A stretch of 64,000 nucleotides of DNA from Glandiceps talaboti (GCF_964340395.1 NC_135549.1:32599332-32663331); one strand, 5' to 3'. Counted from the first letter of the stretch, positions 33,212-45,546 are shown. Notes: generated by a model not told the origin, from the sequence alone. A program made the numbers and translations.

Positions 33212-35390
33212 AACCAATGAGGTACATACCCCAACATAGATCCACTGAGGTACAATGTACATACCCAAACATAGATCCAATGTGGTACATACCCAAACAT
33301 AGATCCAGTGAGGCACATACCCAAACGTAGATCCAGTGAGGCACATACCCAAACGTAGATCCAGTGAGGCACATACCCAAACATTGATCCAATGCGGTAC
33401 ATACCCCAACATAGATCCAGTGAGATACATACCCAAACATATATCCAGTGTGGTACATATCCAAATATAGATCCAGTAAGGTACATACCCAAACGTAGAT
33501 CCAGTGAGGTACATACCCAAACGTAGATCCAGTGAGGTACATACCCAAACATAGATCCAGTGTGGTACATACCCAAACGTAGATCCAGTGTGGTACATAC
33601 CCAAACGTAGATCCAGTGTGGTACATACCCAAACGTAGATCCAGTGTGGTACATACCCAAACGTAGATCCAGTGAGATACATACCCAAACATATATCCAA
33701 TGCGGTACATACCCAAACATAGATCCAATGCGGTACACACCCAAACATAGATCCAGTGAGGCACATACCCAAACGTAGATCCAGTGAGGCACATACCCAA
33801 ACATTGATCCAATGCGGTACATACCCCAACATAGATCCAGTGAGATACATACCCAAACATATATCCAGTGTGGTACATATCCAAATATAGATCCAGTAAG
33901 GTACATACCCAAACGTAGATCCAGTGAGGTACATACCCAAACGTAGATCCAGTGAGGTACATACCCAAACATAGATCCAGTGTGGTACATACCCAAACGT
34001 AGATCCAGTGTGGTACATACCCAAACGTAGATCCAGTGTGGTACATACCCAAACGTAGATCCAGTGTGGTACATACCCAAACGTAGATCCAGTGAGATAC
34101 ATACCCAAACATATATCCAATGCGGTACATATCCCAACATAGATCCAATGCGGTACATACCCAAACGTAGATCCAGTGAGGTACATACCCAAACGTAGAT
34201 CCAGTGTGGTACATACCCAAACATAGATCCAATGCGGTACATACCCAAACATAGATCCATTGAGGCACATACCCAAACATAGATCCAATGCGGTACACAC
34301 CCAAACATAGATCCAGTGAGGCACATACCCAAACGTAGATCCAGTGAGGCACATACCCAAACATTGATCCAATGCGGTACATACCCCAACATAGATCCAG
34401 TGAGATACATACCCAAACATATATCCAGTGTGGTACATATCCAAATATAGATCCAGTAAGGTACATACCCAAACGTAGATCCAGTGAGGTACATACCCAA
34501 ACGTAGATCCAGTGAGGTACATACCCAAACATAGATCCAGTGTGGTACATACCCAAACGTAGATCCAGTGTGGTACATACCCAAACGTAGATCCAGTGTG
34601 GTACATACCCAAACGTAGATCCAGTGTGGTACATACCCAAACGTAGATCCAGTGAGATACATACCCAAACATATATCCAGTGTGGTACATATCCAAATAT
34701 AGATCCAGTAAGGTACATACCCAAACGTAGATCCAGTGAGGTACATACCCAAACATAGATCCAATGTGGTACATACCCAAACGTAGATCCAGTGAGGTAC
34801 ATACCCAAACATAGATCCAGTGTGGTACATACCCAAACGTAGATCCAGTGAGGTACATACCCAAACATAGATCCAGTGTGGTACATACCCAAACGTAGAT
34901 CCAGTGTGGTACATACCCAAACATAGATCCAGTGTGGTACATACCCAAACGTAGATCCAGTGAGGTACATACCCAAACGTAGATCCAGTGTGGTACATAC
35001 CCAAACATAGATCCAGTGAGGTACATACCCAAACGTAGATCCAGTGTGGTACATACCCAAACACAGATCCAGTGAGGTACATACCCAAACATAGATCCAG
35101 TGAGGTACATACCCAAACACAGATCCAGTGAGGTACATACCCAAACGTAGATCCAGTGTGGTACATACCCAAACGTAGATCCAGTGTGGTACATACCCAA
35201 ACACAGATCCAGTGAGGTACATACCCAAACATAGATCCAGTGAGGTACATACCCAAACATAGATCCAATGAGGTACACACCTAAACATAGATCCAGTGAG
35301 GTACATACCCAAACACAGATCCAATATGAGGTACACACCTAAACATACATTTAGATCACATATCCAAACAAACGTATATTCATTGTTAGA
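33212..35390. repeat. 28-bp minisatellite, about 76 copies, built on an exon/5' splice-site junction
   Basis: On the minus strand the unit is GGATCTATGTTTGGGTATGT plus ACCTCACT. The core TCTATGTTTGGGTATGTAC is identical over 19 bases to the junction of the exon ending at 35,400 (11 exon bases, then GTATGTAC). A degenerate unit connects the array to that donor. Blocks of variants recur at offsets of 420 bp (15 units) and 560 bp (20 units), marked by ATTGATCCAATGCGG at about 33,383, 33,803 and 34,363. The unit has no minus-strand stop in any frame, so all three frames stay open for over 2 kb. Confidence 0.95.
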
Positions 35391-35399
35391 AGTACATAC

Positions 35400-35585
35400 C
35401 CAAACATAGAAGACAGCAGCACCAGCACTGGTATCCCTTACTTCATCAAGATCAAATTCTTCTAATAGTATCTTAGCCCGCTTTGCCATAGGTATTGATA
35501 CTTGATTAATGTCACATCCTAGAACACGTCTTTTCAACCCTTCTTTACCAGTCTTACCAACCAATGCTTGCATTCTCTTCCAATC
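35400..35585 (-). CDS. Exon, second half of a dynein-type microtubule-binding stalk head
   Basis: Exon of 186 bases, phase 0 at both ends. Acceptor ATCAACAG precedes 35,585 and donor GG|GTATGT follows 35,400. It begins DWKRMQALVG, joining the previous exon's GVGEKETK, and ends AGAAVFYVW. From the DW to the AGAAVFYVW helix is about 57 residues, the same spacing as between the DWK and the CGPMVKWA-type helix in dynein heavy-chain stalk heads. That placement rests on recognising the family pattern; no alignment was run. The middle (KRRVLGCDINQVSIPMAKRAK) is basic, as expected of a microtubule-facing surface. The 28-bp array starts directly beyond its donor. Confidence 0.85.
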
Positions 35586-35649
35586 CTGTTGATATAAACA
35601 TAATAAACTATTTGCAGTGCTTTATCACAACATACTCAAGTGATGTACA

Positions 35650-38600
35650 ACTACATGTATGACCACTACAATGGACCTATAATGGTAGTACAAGCTATCT
35701 GTAGAATGGATCTATAATGGTACAACCAGCTATCTGTAGAATGGATCTATAATGGTACAACCAGCTATCTGTAGAATGGACCTATAATGGTACAACCAGC
35801 TATCTGTAGAATGGACCTATAATGGTAGTACAAGCTATCTGTAGAATGGATCTATAATGGTACAACCAGCTATCTGTAGAATGGACCTATAATGGTAGTA
35901 CAAGCTATCTGTAGAATGGACCTATAATGGTACAACCAGCTATCCGTAGAATGGATCTATAATGATACAACCAGCTATCTGTAGAATGGATCTATAATGA
36001 TACAACCAGCTATCTGTAGAATGGATCTATAATGGTACAACCAGCTATCTGTAGAATGGATCTATAATGGTACAACCAGCTATCCGTAGAATGGATCTAC
36101 AATGGTACAACCAGCTATCTGTAGAATGGACCTATAACGGTACAACCAGCTATCTGTAGAATGGACCTATAATGGTAGTACAGGCTATCTGTAGAATGGA
36201 CCTATAATGGTACAACCAGCTATCTGTAGAATGGACCTATAACGGTACAACCAGCTATCTGTAGAATGGATCTATAATGGTAGTACAAGCTATCTGTAGA
36301 ATGGACCTACAATGGTACAACCAGCTATCTGTAGAATGGACCTATAATGGTACAACCAGCTATCTGTAGAATGGTCCTATAATGGTACAACCAGCTATCT
36401 GTAGAATGGACCTATAATGGTACAACCAGCTATTCATAGAATGGACCTATAATGGTACAACCAGCTATCTGTAGAATGGACCTATAATGGTACAACCAGC
36501 TATCTGTAGAATGGATCTATAATGGTACAACCAGCTATCTGTAGAATGGATCTATAATGGTACAACCAGCTATCTGTAGAATGGACCTATAATTGTAGTA
36601 CAAGCTATCTGTAGAATGGACCTATAATGATACAACCAGCTATCTGTAGAATGGACCTATAATGGTACAACCAGCTATCTGTAGAATGGACCTATAATGG
36701 TACAACCAGCTATCTGTAGAATGGACCTATAATTGTAGTACAAGCTATCTGTAGAATGGATCTATAATGGTACAACCAGCTATCCGTAGAATGGACCTAT
36801 AATGATACAACCAGCTATCTGTAGAATGGATCTATAATGGTACAACCAGCTATCTGTAGAATGGATCTATAATGGTACAACCAGCTATCTGTAGAATGGA
36901 CCTATAATTGTAGTACAAGCTATCTGTAGAATGGATCTATAATGGTACAACCAGCTATCCGTAGAATGGATCTATAATGATACAACCAGCTATCTGTAGA
37001 ATGGATCTATAATGGTACAACCAGCTATCTGTAGAATGGATCTATAATGATACAACCAGCTATCTGTAGAATGGATCTATAATGATACAACCAGCTATCT
37101 GTAGAATGGATCTATAATGATACAACCAGCTATCTGTAGAATGGACCTATAATTGTAGTACAAGCTATCTGTAGAATGGACCTATAATGATACAACCAGC
37201 TATCTGTAGAATGGACCTATAATGGTACAACCAGCTATCTGTAGAATGGATCTATAATGGTACAACCAGCTATCGGTAGAATGGATCTATAATGATACAA
37301 CCAGCTATCTGTAGAATGGACCTATAATGATACAACCAGCTATCTGTAGAATGGACCTATAATGATACAACCAGCTATCTGTAGAATGGACCTATAATGG
37401 TACAACCAGCTATCTGTAGAATGGACCTATAATGATACAACCAGCTATCTGTAGAATGGATCTATAATGATACAACCAGCTATCTGTAGAATGGATCTAT
37501 AATGGTACAACCAGCTATCTGTAGAATGGATCTATAATGATACAACCAGCTATCTGTAGAATGGATCTATAATGATACAACCAGCTATCTGTAGAATGGA
37601 TCTATAATGGTACAACCAGCTATCTGTAGAATGGACCTATAATGGTAGTACAAGCTATCTGTAGAATGGATCTATAATGGTACAACCAGCTATCTGTAGA
37701 ATGGATCTATAATGATACAACCAGCTATCTGTAGAATGGACCTATAATGATACAACCAGCTATCTGTAGAATGGATCTATAATGATACAACCAGCTATCT
37801 GTAGAATGGATCTATAATGATACAACCAGCTATCTGTAGAATGGATCTATAATGATACAACCAGCTATCTGTAGAATGGATCTATAATGATACAACCAGC
37901 TATCTGTAGAATGGATCTATAATGATACAACCAGCTATCTGTAGAATGGATCTATAATGATACAACCAGCTATCTGTAGAATGGATCTATAATGATACAA
38001 CCAGCTATCTGTAGAATGGATCTATAATGATACAACCAGCTATCTGTAGAATGGATCTATAATGGTACAACCAGCTATCTGTAGAATGGATCTATAATGA
38101 TACAACCAGCTATCTGTAGAATGGATCTATAATGGTACAACCAGCTATCTGTAGAATGGATCTATAATGGTACAACCAGCTATCTGTAGAATGGATCTAT
38201 AATGATACAACCAGCTATCTGTAGAATGGATCTATAATGGTACAACCAGCTATCTGTAGAATGGATCTATAATGATACAACCAGCTATCTGTAGAATGGA
38301 CCTATAATGGTAGTACAAGCTATCTGTAGAATGGATCTATAATGGTACAACCAGCTATCCGTAGAATGGACCTATAATGGTACAACTAGCTATCTGTAGA
38401 ATGGACCTATAATAATGGTACAACCAGCTATCTGTAGAATGGATCTATAATGGTACAACCAGCTATCTGTAGAATGGACCTATAATGGTAGTACAAGCTA
38501 TCTGTAGAATGGATCTATAATGATACAACCAGCTATCTGTAGAATGGATCTATAATGATACAACCAGCTATCTGTAGAATGGACCTATAATGGTACAACC

Positions 38601-39090
38601 AGCTATCTGTAGAATGGACCTATAATGGTAGTACAAGCTATCTGTAGAATGGACCTATAGTGGTACAACCAGCTATCTGTAGAATGGACCTATAATGGTA
38701 CAACCAGCTATCTTTAGAATGGATCTATAATGGTACAACCAGCTATCTGTAGAATGGACCTATAATGGTAGTACAAGCTATCTGTAGAATGGATCTATAA
38801 TGGTACAACCAGCTATCTGTAGAATGGATCTATAACGGTACAACCAGCTATCTGTAGAATGGACCTATAATTGTAGTACAAGCTATCTGTAGAATGGATC
38901 TATAATGGTACAACCAGCTATCTGTAGAATGGACCTATAATTGTAGTACAAGCTATCTGTAGAATGGATCTATAATGGTACAACCAGCTATCTGTAGAAT
39001 GGACCTATAATGGTACAACCAGCTATTCATAGAATGGACCTATTATGGTACAACAAGCTATCTGTAGAATGGATCTGCAGCGGACCTATT
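35650..39090. repeat. 35-bp minisatellite, about 98 copies, intronic
   Basis: The unit is CTATCTGTAGAATGGACCTA plus TAATGGTACAACCAG. Variants are GATCTATAA/GACCTATAA, GGTACAACCAG/GATACAACCAG, and a GTAGTACAAG form that recurs through the array. It fills nearly the whole intron between the exons at 39,383 and 35,585. Stops are present, so no long frames appear. Confidence 0.97.
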
Positions 39091-39249
39091 TAGTTACCTA
39101 GATTTAATGGTAAGGAGAGTTTCCAGGGTCAAAATTCATGGTTACTGCTAAATGATTGGAAAAAATGAAGGCTATGCTAATATTGCATGATTTGGGGTAT
39201 GTGATTGATACAATGTATGTCAACACTGAGTCAAGTACAGAAAGCCTTA
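39091..39249. other. Intron spacer
   Basis: Short non-repeat intron sequence between the 35-bp array and the triplicated exon end. Nothing else seen. Confidence 0.5.
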
Positions 39250-39432
39250 GTACAAACTACCTTAGTTTTCTTCTCACCAACTCCTTGTAACAAGTATGTA
39301 CAAATCATAACTTGTGCCCACCTTAGTTTCCTTCTCACCCACTCCTAGTAACAAGTATGTACAAATCATAACTTGTGCCTACCTTAGTTTCCTTCTCACC
39401 AACTCCTAGTAACAAGTATGTACCAATCATAA
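39250..39432 (-). repeat. 61-bp triplication of an exon end with its 5' splice site
   Basis: Three copies at offsets of exactly 61 bp, with last exon-like bases at 39,383, 39,322 and 39,261. On the minus strand each holds about 50 bases of exon (from TTATGATT through GGTGAGAAG to AACTAAG), then the donor and about 11 intron bases. The donors are AAG|GTAGGC, AAG|GTGGGC and AAG|GTAGTT. Only the first gives an exon that joins the next in phase 0. Reading on through the second copy soon meets a stop. Confidence 0.9.
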
Positions 39433-39663
39433 TTTGATGTACAACTTTTGGTGGTTTCTGGTAGCTACGAATTTCAGCCACAGTAGATTGTTTGAGGTTC
39501 ATAATTTCATCACGTAATCTCTTCAAACGTTTGAGTCGTAGCAACATTTTATTAGCTTCAATCATTCTGTGTGGTAAATGTACATCAAAACCTTTCTTCT
39601 TAACATACTCTATGGCTTTGTCCAAGTCTTCGAGATGACGTCTTTCCATGGCACTTCGTAACA
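39383..39663 (-). CDS. Exon, coiled coil and first half of a dynein-type stalk head
   Basis: Exon of 281 bases; acceptor TCTTGTAG precedes 39,663. The two leading bases complete an ATG codon with the A that ends the previous exon, and 93 codons follow to AAG|GTAGGC. The first part is a basic, Leu-heptad helix (HRMIEANKMLLRLKRLKRLR, then DEIMNLKQ). Then comes VAEIRSYQKPPKVV and YLLLGVGEKETK. Dynein heavy chains have the same order at the tip of the stalk: a coiled coil, then an (V/I)RS..PP..V motif, then a LLLG segment and DWK. This is the clearest homology in the gene. Its own 3' end is triplicated into the following intron. Confidence 0.85.
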
Positions 39664-41150
39664 CTACAAGAGATGAAAGAGCAAAATTTTAATACCCAGT
39701 ATATATTCTGTTTGCAGATTTCACCTTTGAACTTATGTCTGAGAAAATGTGTAAATGTATGATACATTAATGAGTTATAAGTCAGAATAAATGTTACTTT
39801 CCAAATACCACTCCATATCTTGTTGCAGGAAAAAGTCATTGTCCCAGTAATATCTGTGAGCCACTATACCAGAGAAATTACCTCAAGTAGCAAGCTTTGG
39901 AACACTATTTGGCAAATATTGGCAACGGGCCCTCTCCCATTGTCCTAACGTAGCCTTGAGTAAACATTACTCCATTGTCATAGAAATAACTTTTGCATAA
40001 ATGAACAAACTATGCGATACTACGCGATTTTTTGATGGGAAAGTCTGCTATTCTACTATCAGAACGTCGAGAGAAATTTTAATATGCAACACCGGTGAAG
40101 ATCTCCTGCTTTACAGACACCCTGGACTTGGTTTACATGTACCAGTTTTTTTTTTCAAATGTCAAAGTTAAATCATCAAATGTAATAGACAACTTGTAAT
40201 ATCGGCACTTGAACTCTCAACTTGAAGCCGACTCAGATCAAAGATTGTTGACACATAGACACATACTGTCTTGTGTTGTCGATCGACACTATATACACAT
40301 AAACCTGTGTTTGGCATGATGTAGGTAATTTACCAGGTAGACACAAAACAATTGCAACAAAAGTTGCAACATTAGTGTTGATTATTTTTACGTTGATTGC
40401 GACAGGGGTACATGCATGTTATGGTTATGAATCAAAATAAACCAATCAACTCAGTACCATGCTGGAAAGCAAAACATACAATCAGACTATGCATTGTTTT
40501 CCAAAAACATTATCTTCGTACTAAAGATATTTTATGATGTGAAGCTAGTTTGCCTTTTCATCAGTTAAAACATCATTTTCAGTATTTTGTATGTTTTCTG
40601 TTGTTTCACTTTAATCATGGCCACATTGGTAGGAAACTCCGGTAAATTGATCAGGAACCTTTAACATTTACTGGCTTACAAGCCTTAAAAAAGCACTCTA
40701 TATACAATTTACAAGCTAGTTGCTACCACCAATATGGTATGTACATTCATCACCCATGTCAAAATATACACACAAGCTGCATAGACACGTCTGAAATGTT
40801 ATGACTATGGAATGAAGTATCTACTTCTCTGACAAAAAATCCAAGTGGGTAAGACGAAAATCTGTGAGTGTGATTTACTATAGAGCCATTGAACATGTCT
40901 GAGTTTGTCATACAGTGCAGTGTGTAACTTGTTCCACATTTCTACATTTTTCAATAAAATATGCTCATTATATATTCATAATTTTGACCATGCCAAACAA
41001 GCAAGTTTTAAAATGTAAAAAGTTAAACTCAGTTAAATCTCGCTCGATATTCAAGCTGTTTCCGCAGAAATTGTTGGCTTCCTGTTGAAATTTGCATATC
41101 ACTGACAGAATCACCAAGTCATAAACAATTCTTAATCTACACACCCCCAA
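39664..41150. other. Intron sequence
   Basis: Part of the intron between the exons ending at 42,608 and starting at 39,663. No further exon, RNA gene or clear repeat seen. A T-run lies at about 40,146-40,155. Confidence 0.5.
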
Positions 41151-42490
41151 GGATATTTCCACCAAATTTCAGGCCAATCTGCCCAGTAGTTGTGGAATTA
41201 GGTTTTTTGACCAAAAATCACATTTTTTTTAACCAAAATCACACACCTGTGATATGACATTTTGATTTGAACAATTTCCCAACTAGACACCGAAAGTAAT
41301 ATACACACCACATATCATGGCAATCGGTTCAGCAGTTTTGGACTTCGAGTTGTTTACACACACAGAGTACAGACAAATACACATACACATCCACAAGAGA
41401 CACTTTTCCATGCCTATAGCACTACTGAACCAGTTCAATTGTGGTAAAAATTACATGAGCACCAAAAATGCTTGTGTATAGTTCTTTATTTCATATTACT
41501 TAAAATATTAGCAATATGTAAAAACTACAATGTGTCTGTGATAGGCACGAATTGGTTTGATTTTGATAATTAGCCCTGAAAGTCAAGGTCAAAGGTCAAA
41601 GTCTCCAAATGATACTTCGCACCTGATACCTATTAATATGGGATAGACACTTGAATGTGGTCTCTATGTATTATGGTTTTTGAGTTAAGCAGTAAATAAT
41701 GATTTTAACTACATACATGTATATGGCTGCCATTCATTGAAAGTGATATGAGCACCAAAAATAATACTTGTGTTTAGTTCTTTTCATCAATATCATTACT
41801 TGTAAACATGATTTAAAAGAAATTGGCATATGTAAACATGACAATGTGTCTGTGATAGGCAGGAATTGGCTTGATTTTGATAATTCACCCTAAAAGTCAA
41901 GTCAAGGGTCTCAAAAGATAGCTTGCATCTGATAATATGAGGTCAGACACTTGAATGGAGTCTAGTATGTATTACAGTTTTTGAGTTATGCAGTAAATCA
42001 TGATGTTTAACTACAAACATGGCTGTCATTCAATACACTAAAAGTGATATGACCACCAAAATAATGTTTGTGTATAGTTCTTTCAACAGAGAACATTACT
42101 TAATTGTAAACATGATTTAAAAGAAATTGGCCATATACAAATACTACTAACAATGTGTCTGTGATATAATAGGCTAGAATGCTTGACTTTGATATAGATC
42201 CTGAAGATCAAAGTTCAAAGTCTCCAAAGATAGCTTGCATCTGATAACATGGGGTAGACACTTGAATGGAGTGTCTGTGTATCAGTATATTTAAGTTATG
42301 CAGTAAATAATGATTTTTAACTACAAATATGGCTGCCATTCAGTCAAATTTGCATATATCAAAATACAAATTGGCGTGCATATGTCCCACATGATACGTC
42401 ACCTTTGCATAAGGTGTGAAAGAAATTGGATATTGCATATCAGAGAAATGTTGTATTACAGACGGATCTGTCTACAAGGGGAATTGCAGT
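41150..42490. repeat. Intronic dispersed-repeat cluster with about 295-bp tandem units
   Basis: From about 41,445 three copies begin near 41,450, 41,748 and 42,045. Each has TGATATGAGCACCAAAA (or a variant), CAATGTGTCTGTGATA, AAGTCAAGGTCAAAG, CACTTGAATG.AGTCT and ATGGCTGCCATTCA. The right side (42,345-42,475, with CAAATTGGCGTGCATATGT) resembles the last unit at about 61,825. The left side (41,165-41,400) has ATCATGGCAATCGGTTCAGC and a CACACAGAGTACAGACAAAT tail, typical of the same class of element. Fragments of the 295-bp unit also occur at 59,765-59,890 and near 60,690. Confidence 0.6.
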
Positions 42491-42607
42491 AACCACATGA
42501 CCCTGCAAGCAACAAAAATGACTTGGTGAAAAATAATGTGGCATATCTGCAGGGCTCTGGATCATCAACAAATCATAACATGAGATTAGTTACAGGTGAA
42601 TACTTAC

Positions 42608-42775
42608 TTTCATCTGCATCATGTACAGCCAGTATTCTTTCCCCTTTAGCTAGATCACCATCATCATCAGACAACTTGGCTAATTTGAATTCTTTCACAG
42701 ACCATTTGATCTTATCACGATCTCTATCTCTGATAGCAAGTTTTAGCTGCTTTCTTATTTTGGTGTTCTTTGCTC
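42608..42775 (-). CDS. Exon, charged helical segment of the stalk-head gene
   Basis: Exon of 168 bases. Acceptor TTTGTACAG precedes 42,775; two bases complete an Arg codon begun in the previous exon, then 55 codons and one base follow to the donor A|GTAAGTATT. It reads KIRKQLKLAIRDRDRDKIKW, then a VKEFKLAKLSDDDGDLAKGE stretch, then HDADE. The first half is a strongly basic amphipathic helix. The second has an acidic DDDGD turn that may mark a break between coiled-coil segments. No catalytic motif. Phase fits both neighbours exactly. Confidence 0.85.
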
Positions 42776-42869
42776 CTGTACAAAGAAAACATAACTTTAT
42801 AGCACTAACAAACAAATCACTTTACTCTCTGTAATCTACACCAACTTAAAATCTGCAGCATAGCCTATG

Positions 42870-43078
42870 ACAACTATCAACAAAGTTTCAACACTGTACA
42901 TGTACAGTTACATGTACATGTATGGTAGTATCAACAAAGTTTCAACACTGTACATGTACAGTTACATGTACATGTATGGTAGTATCGACAAAGTTTCAAC
43001 CCTGTACAGTTACATGTAGTACCAACTCAGTTTCAACCCTGTACAATAACAAATTATCAACTAAGTTTCAACATGTGT
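42870..43078. repeat. Short tandem repeat of about 54 bp, four copies
   Basis: AACAAAGTTTCAACACTGTA, then CATGTACAGTTACATG and TACATGTATGGTAGTATC, repeated. The later copies are shortened. It lies in the intron upstream (in gene sense) of the exon at 42,775. Confidence 0.75.
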
Positions 43079-43335
43079 TATCAATATCATATACCATTGC
43101 CCAGATCATTCTTGAAGGCGTTTAACACGAAACATCACTTCTGATATTGGACATTAAACTTCATGATATTCACACTAAAAGTCATCAGCAAAAGGCATTT
43201 TGATTGGACAAGACATGGTAATTGTGAACATAAACAAAAAACCCTGAGACATCTTTCAAAAAGGGAAATTTTGACAAACAAATTCATAGCCAGATGACAC
43301 TATTTACGATTGTACATTAAGTTATAAATCTATAA
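43079..43335. other. Intron spacer
   Basis: Unique-looking intron sequence between two tandem repeats. No feature seen. Confidence 0.5.
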
Positions 43336-43339
43336 CAAC

Positions 43340-45278
43340 AATGTACAGGTACAGGTACAGGTACTTCGCAATGGTATTGTCGGCATGACTGTAGGCAACC
43401 CACTGTACAGGTACAGGTACATGTACTTTGCAATGATATTGTCGGCATGACTGTAGGCAACCCACTGTACAGGTACAGGTACAGGTACAGGTACTTCGCA
43501 ATGGTATTGTCGGCATGACTGTAAGCAACCCACTGTACAGGTACATGTACTTTGCAATGATATTGTCGGCATGACTGTAGGCAACCCACTGTACAGGTAC
43601 AGGTACAGGTACTTGGCAATGGTATTGTCGGCATGACTGTAGGCAACCCACTGTACAGGTACAGGTACATGTACTTTGCAATGATATTGTCGGCATTACT
43701 GTAGGCAACCCACTGTACAGGTACAGGTACAGGTACTTGGCAATGGTATTGTCGGCATGACTGTAGGCAACCCACTGTACAGGTACAGGTACATGTACTT
43801 TGCAATGATATTGTCGGCATGACTGTAGGCAACCCACTGTACAGGTACAGGTACAGGTACTTGGCAATGGTATTGTCGGCATTACTGTAGGCAACCCACT
43901 GTACAGGTACAGGTACATGTACTTTGCAATGATATTGTCGGCATTACTGTAGGCCATCCACTGTACAGGTACAGGTACATGTACTTTGCAATGATATTGT
44001 CGGCATGACTGTAGGCCACCCACTGTACAGGTACAGGTACAGGTACTTCGCAATGGTATTGTCGGCATGACTGTAGGCCATCCACTGTACAGGTACAGGT
44101 ACAGGTACTTCGCAATGGTATTGTCGGCATGACTGTAGGCCACCCACTGTACAGGTACAGGTACAGGTACTTTGCAATGATATTGTCAGCATGACTGTAG
44201 GCCACCCACTGTACAGGTACAGGTACATGTACTTTGCAATGATATTGTCGGCATGACTGTAGGCAACCCACTGTACAGGTACAGGTACAGGTACTTCGCA
44301 ATGGTATTGTCGGCATGACTGTAGGCCACCCACTGTACAGGTACAGGTACATGTACTTCGCAATGGTATTGTCGGCATGACTGTAGGCCACCCACTGTAC
44401 AGGTACAGGTACAGGTGTTTCGCAATGGTATTGTCGGCATGACTGTAGGCCACCCACTGTACAGGTACAGGTACAGGTACAGGTACTTTGCAATGGTATT
44501 GTCGGCATTACTGTCGGCAACCCACTGTACAGGTACAGGTACAGGTACTTCGCAATGGTATTGTCGGCATGACTGTAGGCCACCCACTGTACAGGTACAG
44601 GTACATGTACTTCGCAATGGTATTGTCGGCATTACTGTAGGCCACCCACTGTACAGGTACAGGTACAGGTACTTCGCAATGGTATTGTCGGCATGACTGT
44701 AGGCCACCCACTGTACAGGTACAGGTACAGGTACTTCGCAATGGTATTGTCGGCATGACTGTAGGCAATCCACTGTACAGGTACAGGTACATGTACTTCG
44801 CAATGGTATTGTCGGCATTACTGTAGGCCACCCACTGTACAGGTACAGGTACAGGTACTTCGCAATGGTATTGTCGGCATGACTGTAGGCAACCCACTGT
44901 ACAGGTACAGGTACATGTACTTTGCAATGGTATTGTCGGCATGACTGTAGGCAACCCACTGTACAGGTACAGGTACATGTACTTTGCAATGATATTGTCG
45001 GCATGACTGTAGGCAACCCACTGTACAGGTACAGGTACATGTACTTTGCAATGATATTGTCGGCATGACTGTAGGCAACCCACTGTACAGGTACAGGTAC
45101 AGGTACTTGGCAATGGTATTGTCGGCATGACTGTAGGCCATCCACTGTACAGGTACAGGTACATGTACTTTGCAATGGTATTGTCGGCATGACTGTAAGC
45201 AACCCACTGTACAGGTACAGGTACAGGTACTTGGCAATGGTATTGTCAGCATGACTGTAGGCCACCCACTGTGTACCG
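43340..45278. repeat. 62-bp minisatellite with nested GTACAG hexamers, about 31 copies, intronic
   Basis: The unit is a variable run of GTACAG hexamers (usually three or four, sometimes ending GTACATGTAC), followed by TTCGCAATGGTATTGTCGGC and ATGACTGTAGGCAACCCACT. The hexamer number varies between copies, so two levels of repeat instability are combined. All three minus-strand frames are mostly open because 62 is not a multiple of 3 and the unit lacks stops there. I regard those frames as artefacts. Confidence 0.97.
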
Positions 45279-45546
45279 GTATACACTAAGACATACTACA
45301 GAAGTTAGGCTTGTGGTCAACAATCTAGTTTTGTTAACATATTAAAGCATTCTCTGGAACTTTTAGAGAACCTACGCCAGTACCAAACTTGTATTATTGA
45401 AATACTTATGAAAAGTTACACTGAAATCTGATGTAAGTTGATGAACTTTTAAACATTTCATTAAAGCAGGTTGACACGGTCTTCAGACTATGTGCACATG
45501 AACTTCATCTGACAATAGAGTTGCGTGATGCACAATTAGTTTCTAG
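45279..45546. other. Intron spacer
   Basis: Unique-looking intron sequence. Nothing supported. Confidence 0.5.

Noticed and set aside
33007-35573. Three overlapping open frames of 731-833 codons on the minus strand
   Set aside because: All but the first 62 codons of one frame is the 28-bp array; the three frames are open together because the unit lacks stops. Only the exon at 35,585-35,400 is called as coding.
42523-42834. 103-codon plus-strand frame
   Set aside because: Antisense to the phase-confirmed exon at 42,775-42,608.
43322-45286. Minus-strand frames up to 366 codons, CTCTCTVGGLQS-like
   Set aside because: Stop-free 62-bp tandem unit; all frames open, no domain.
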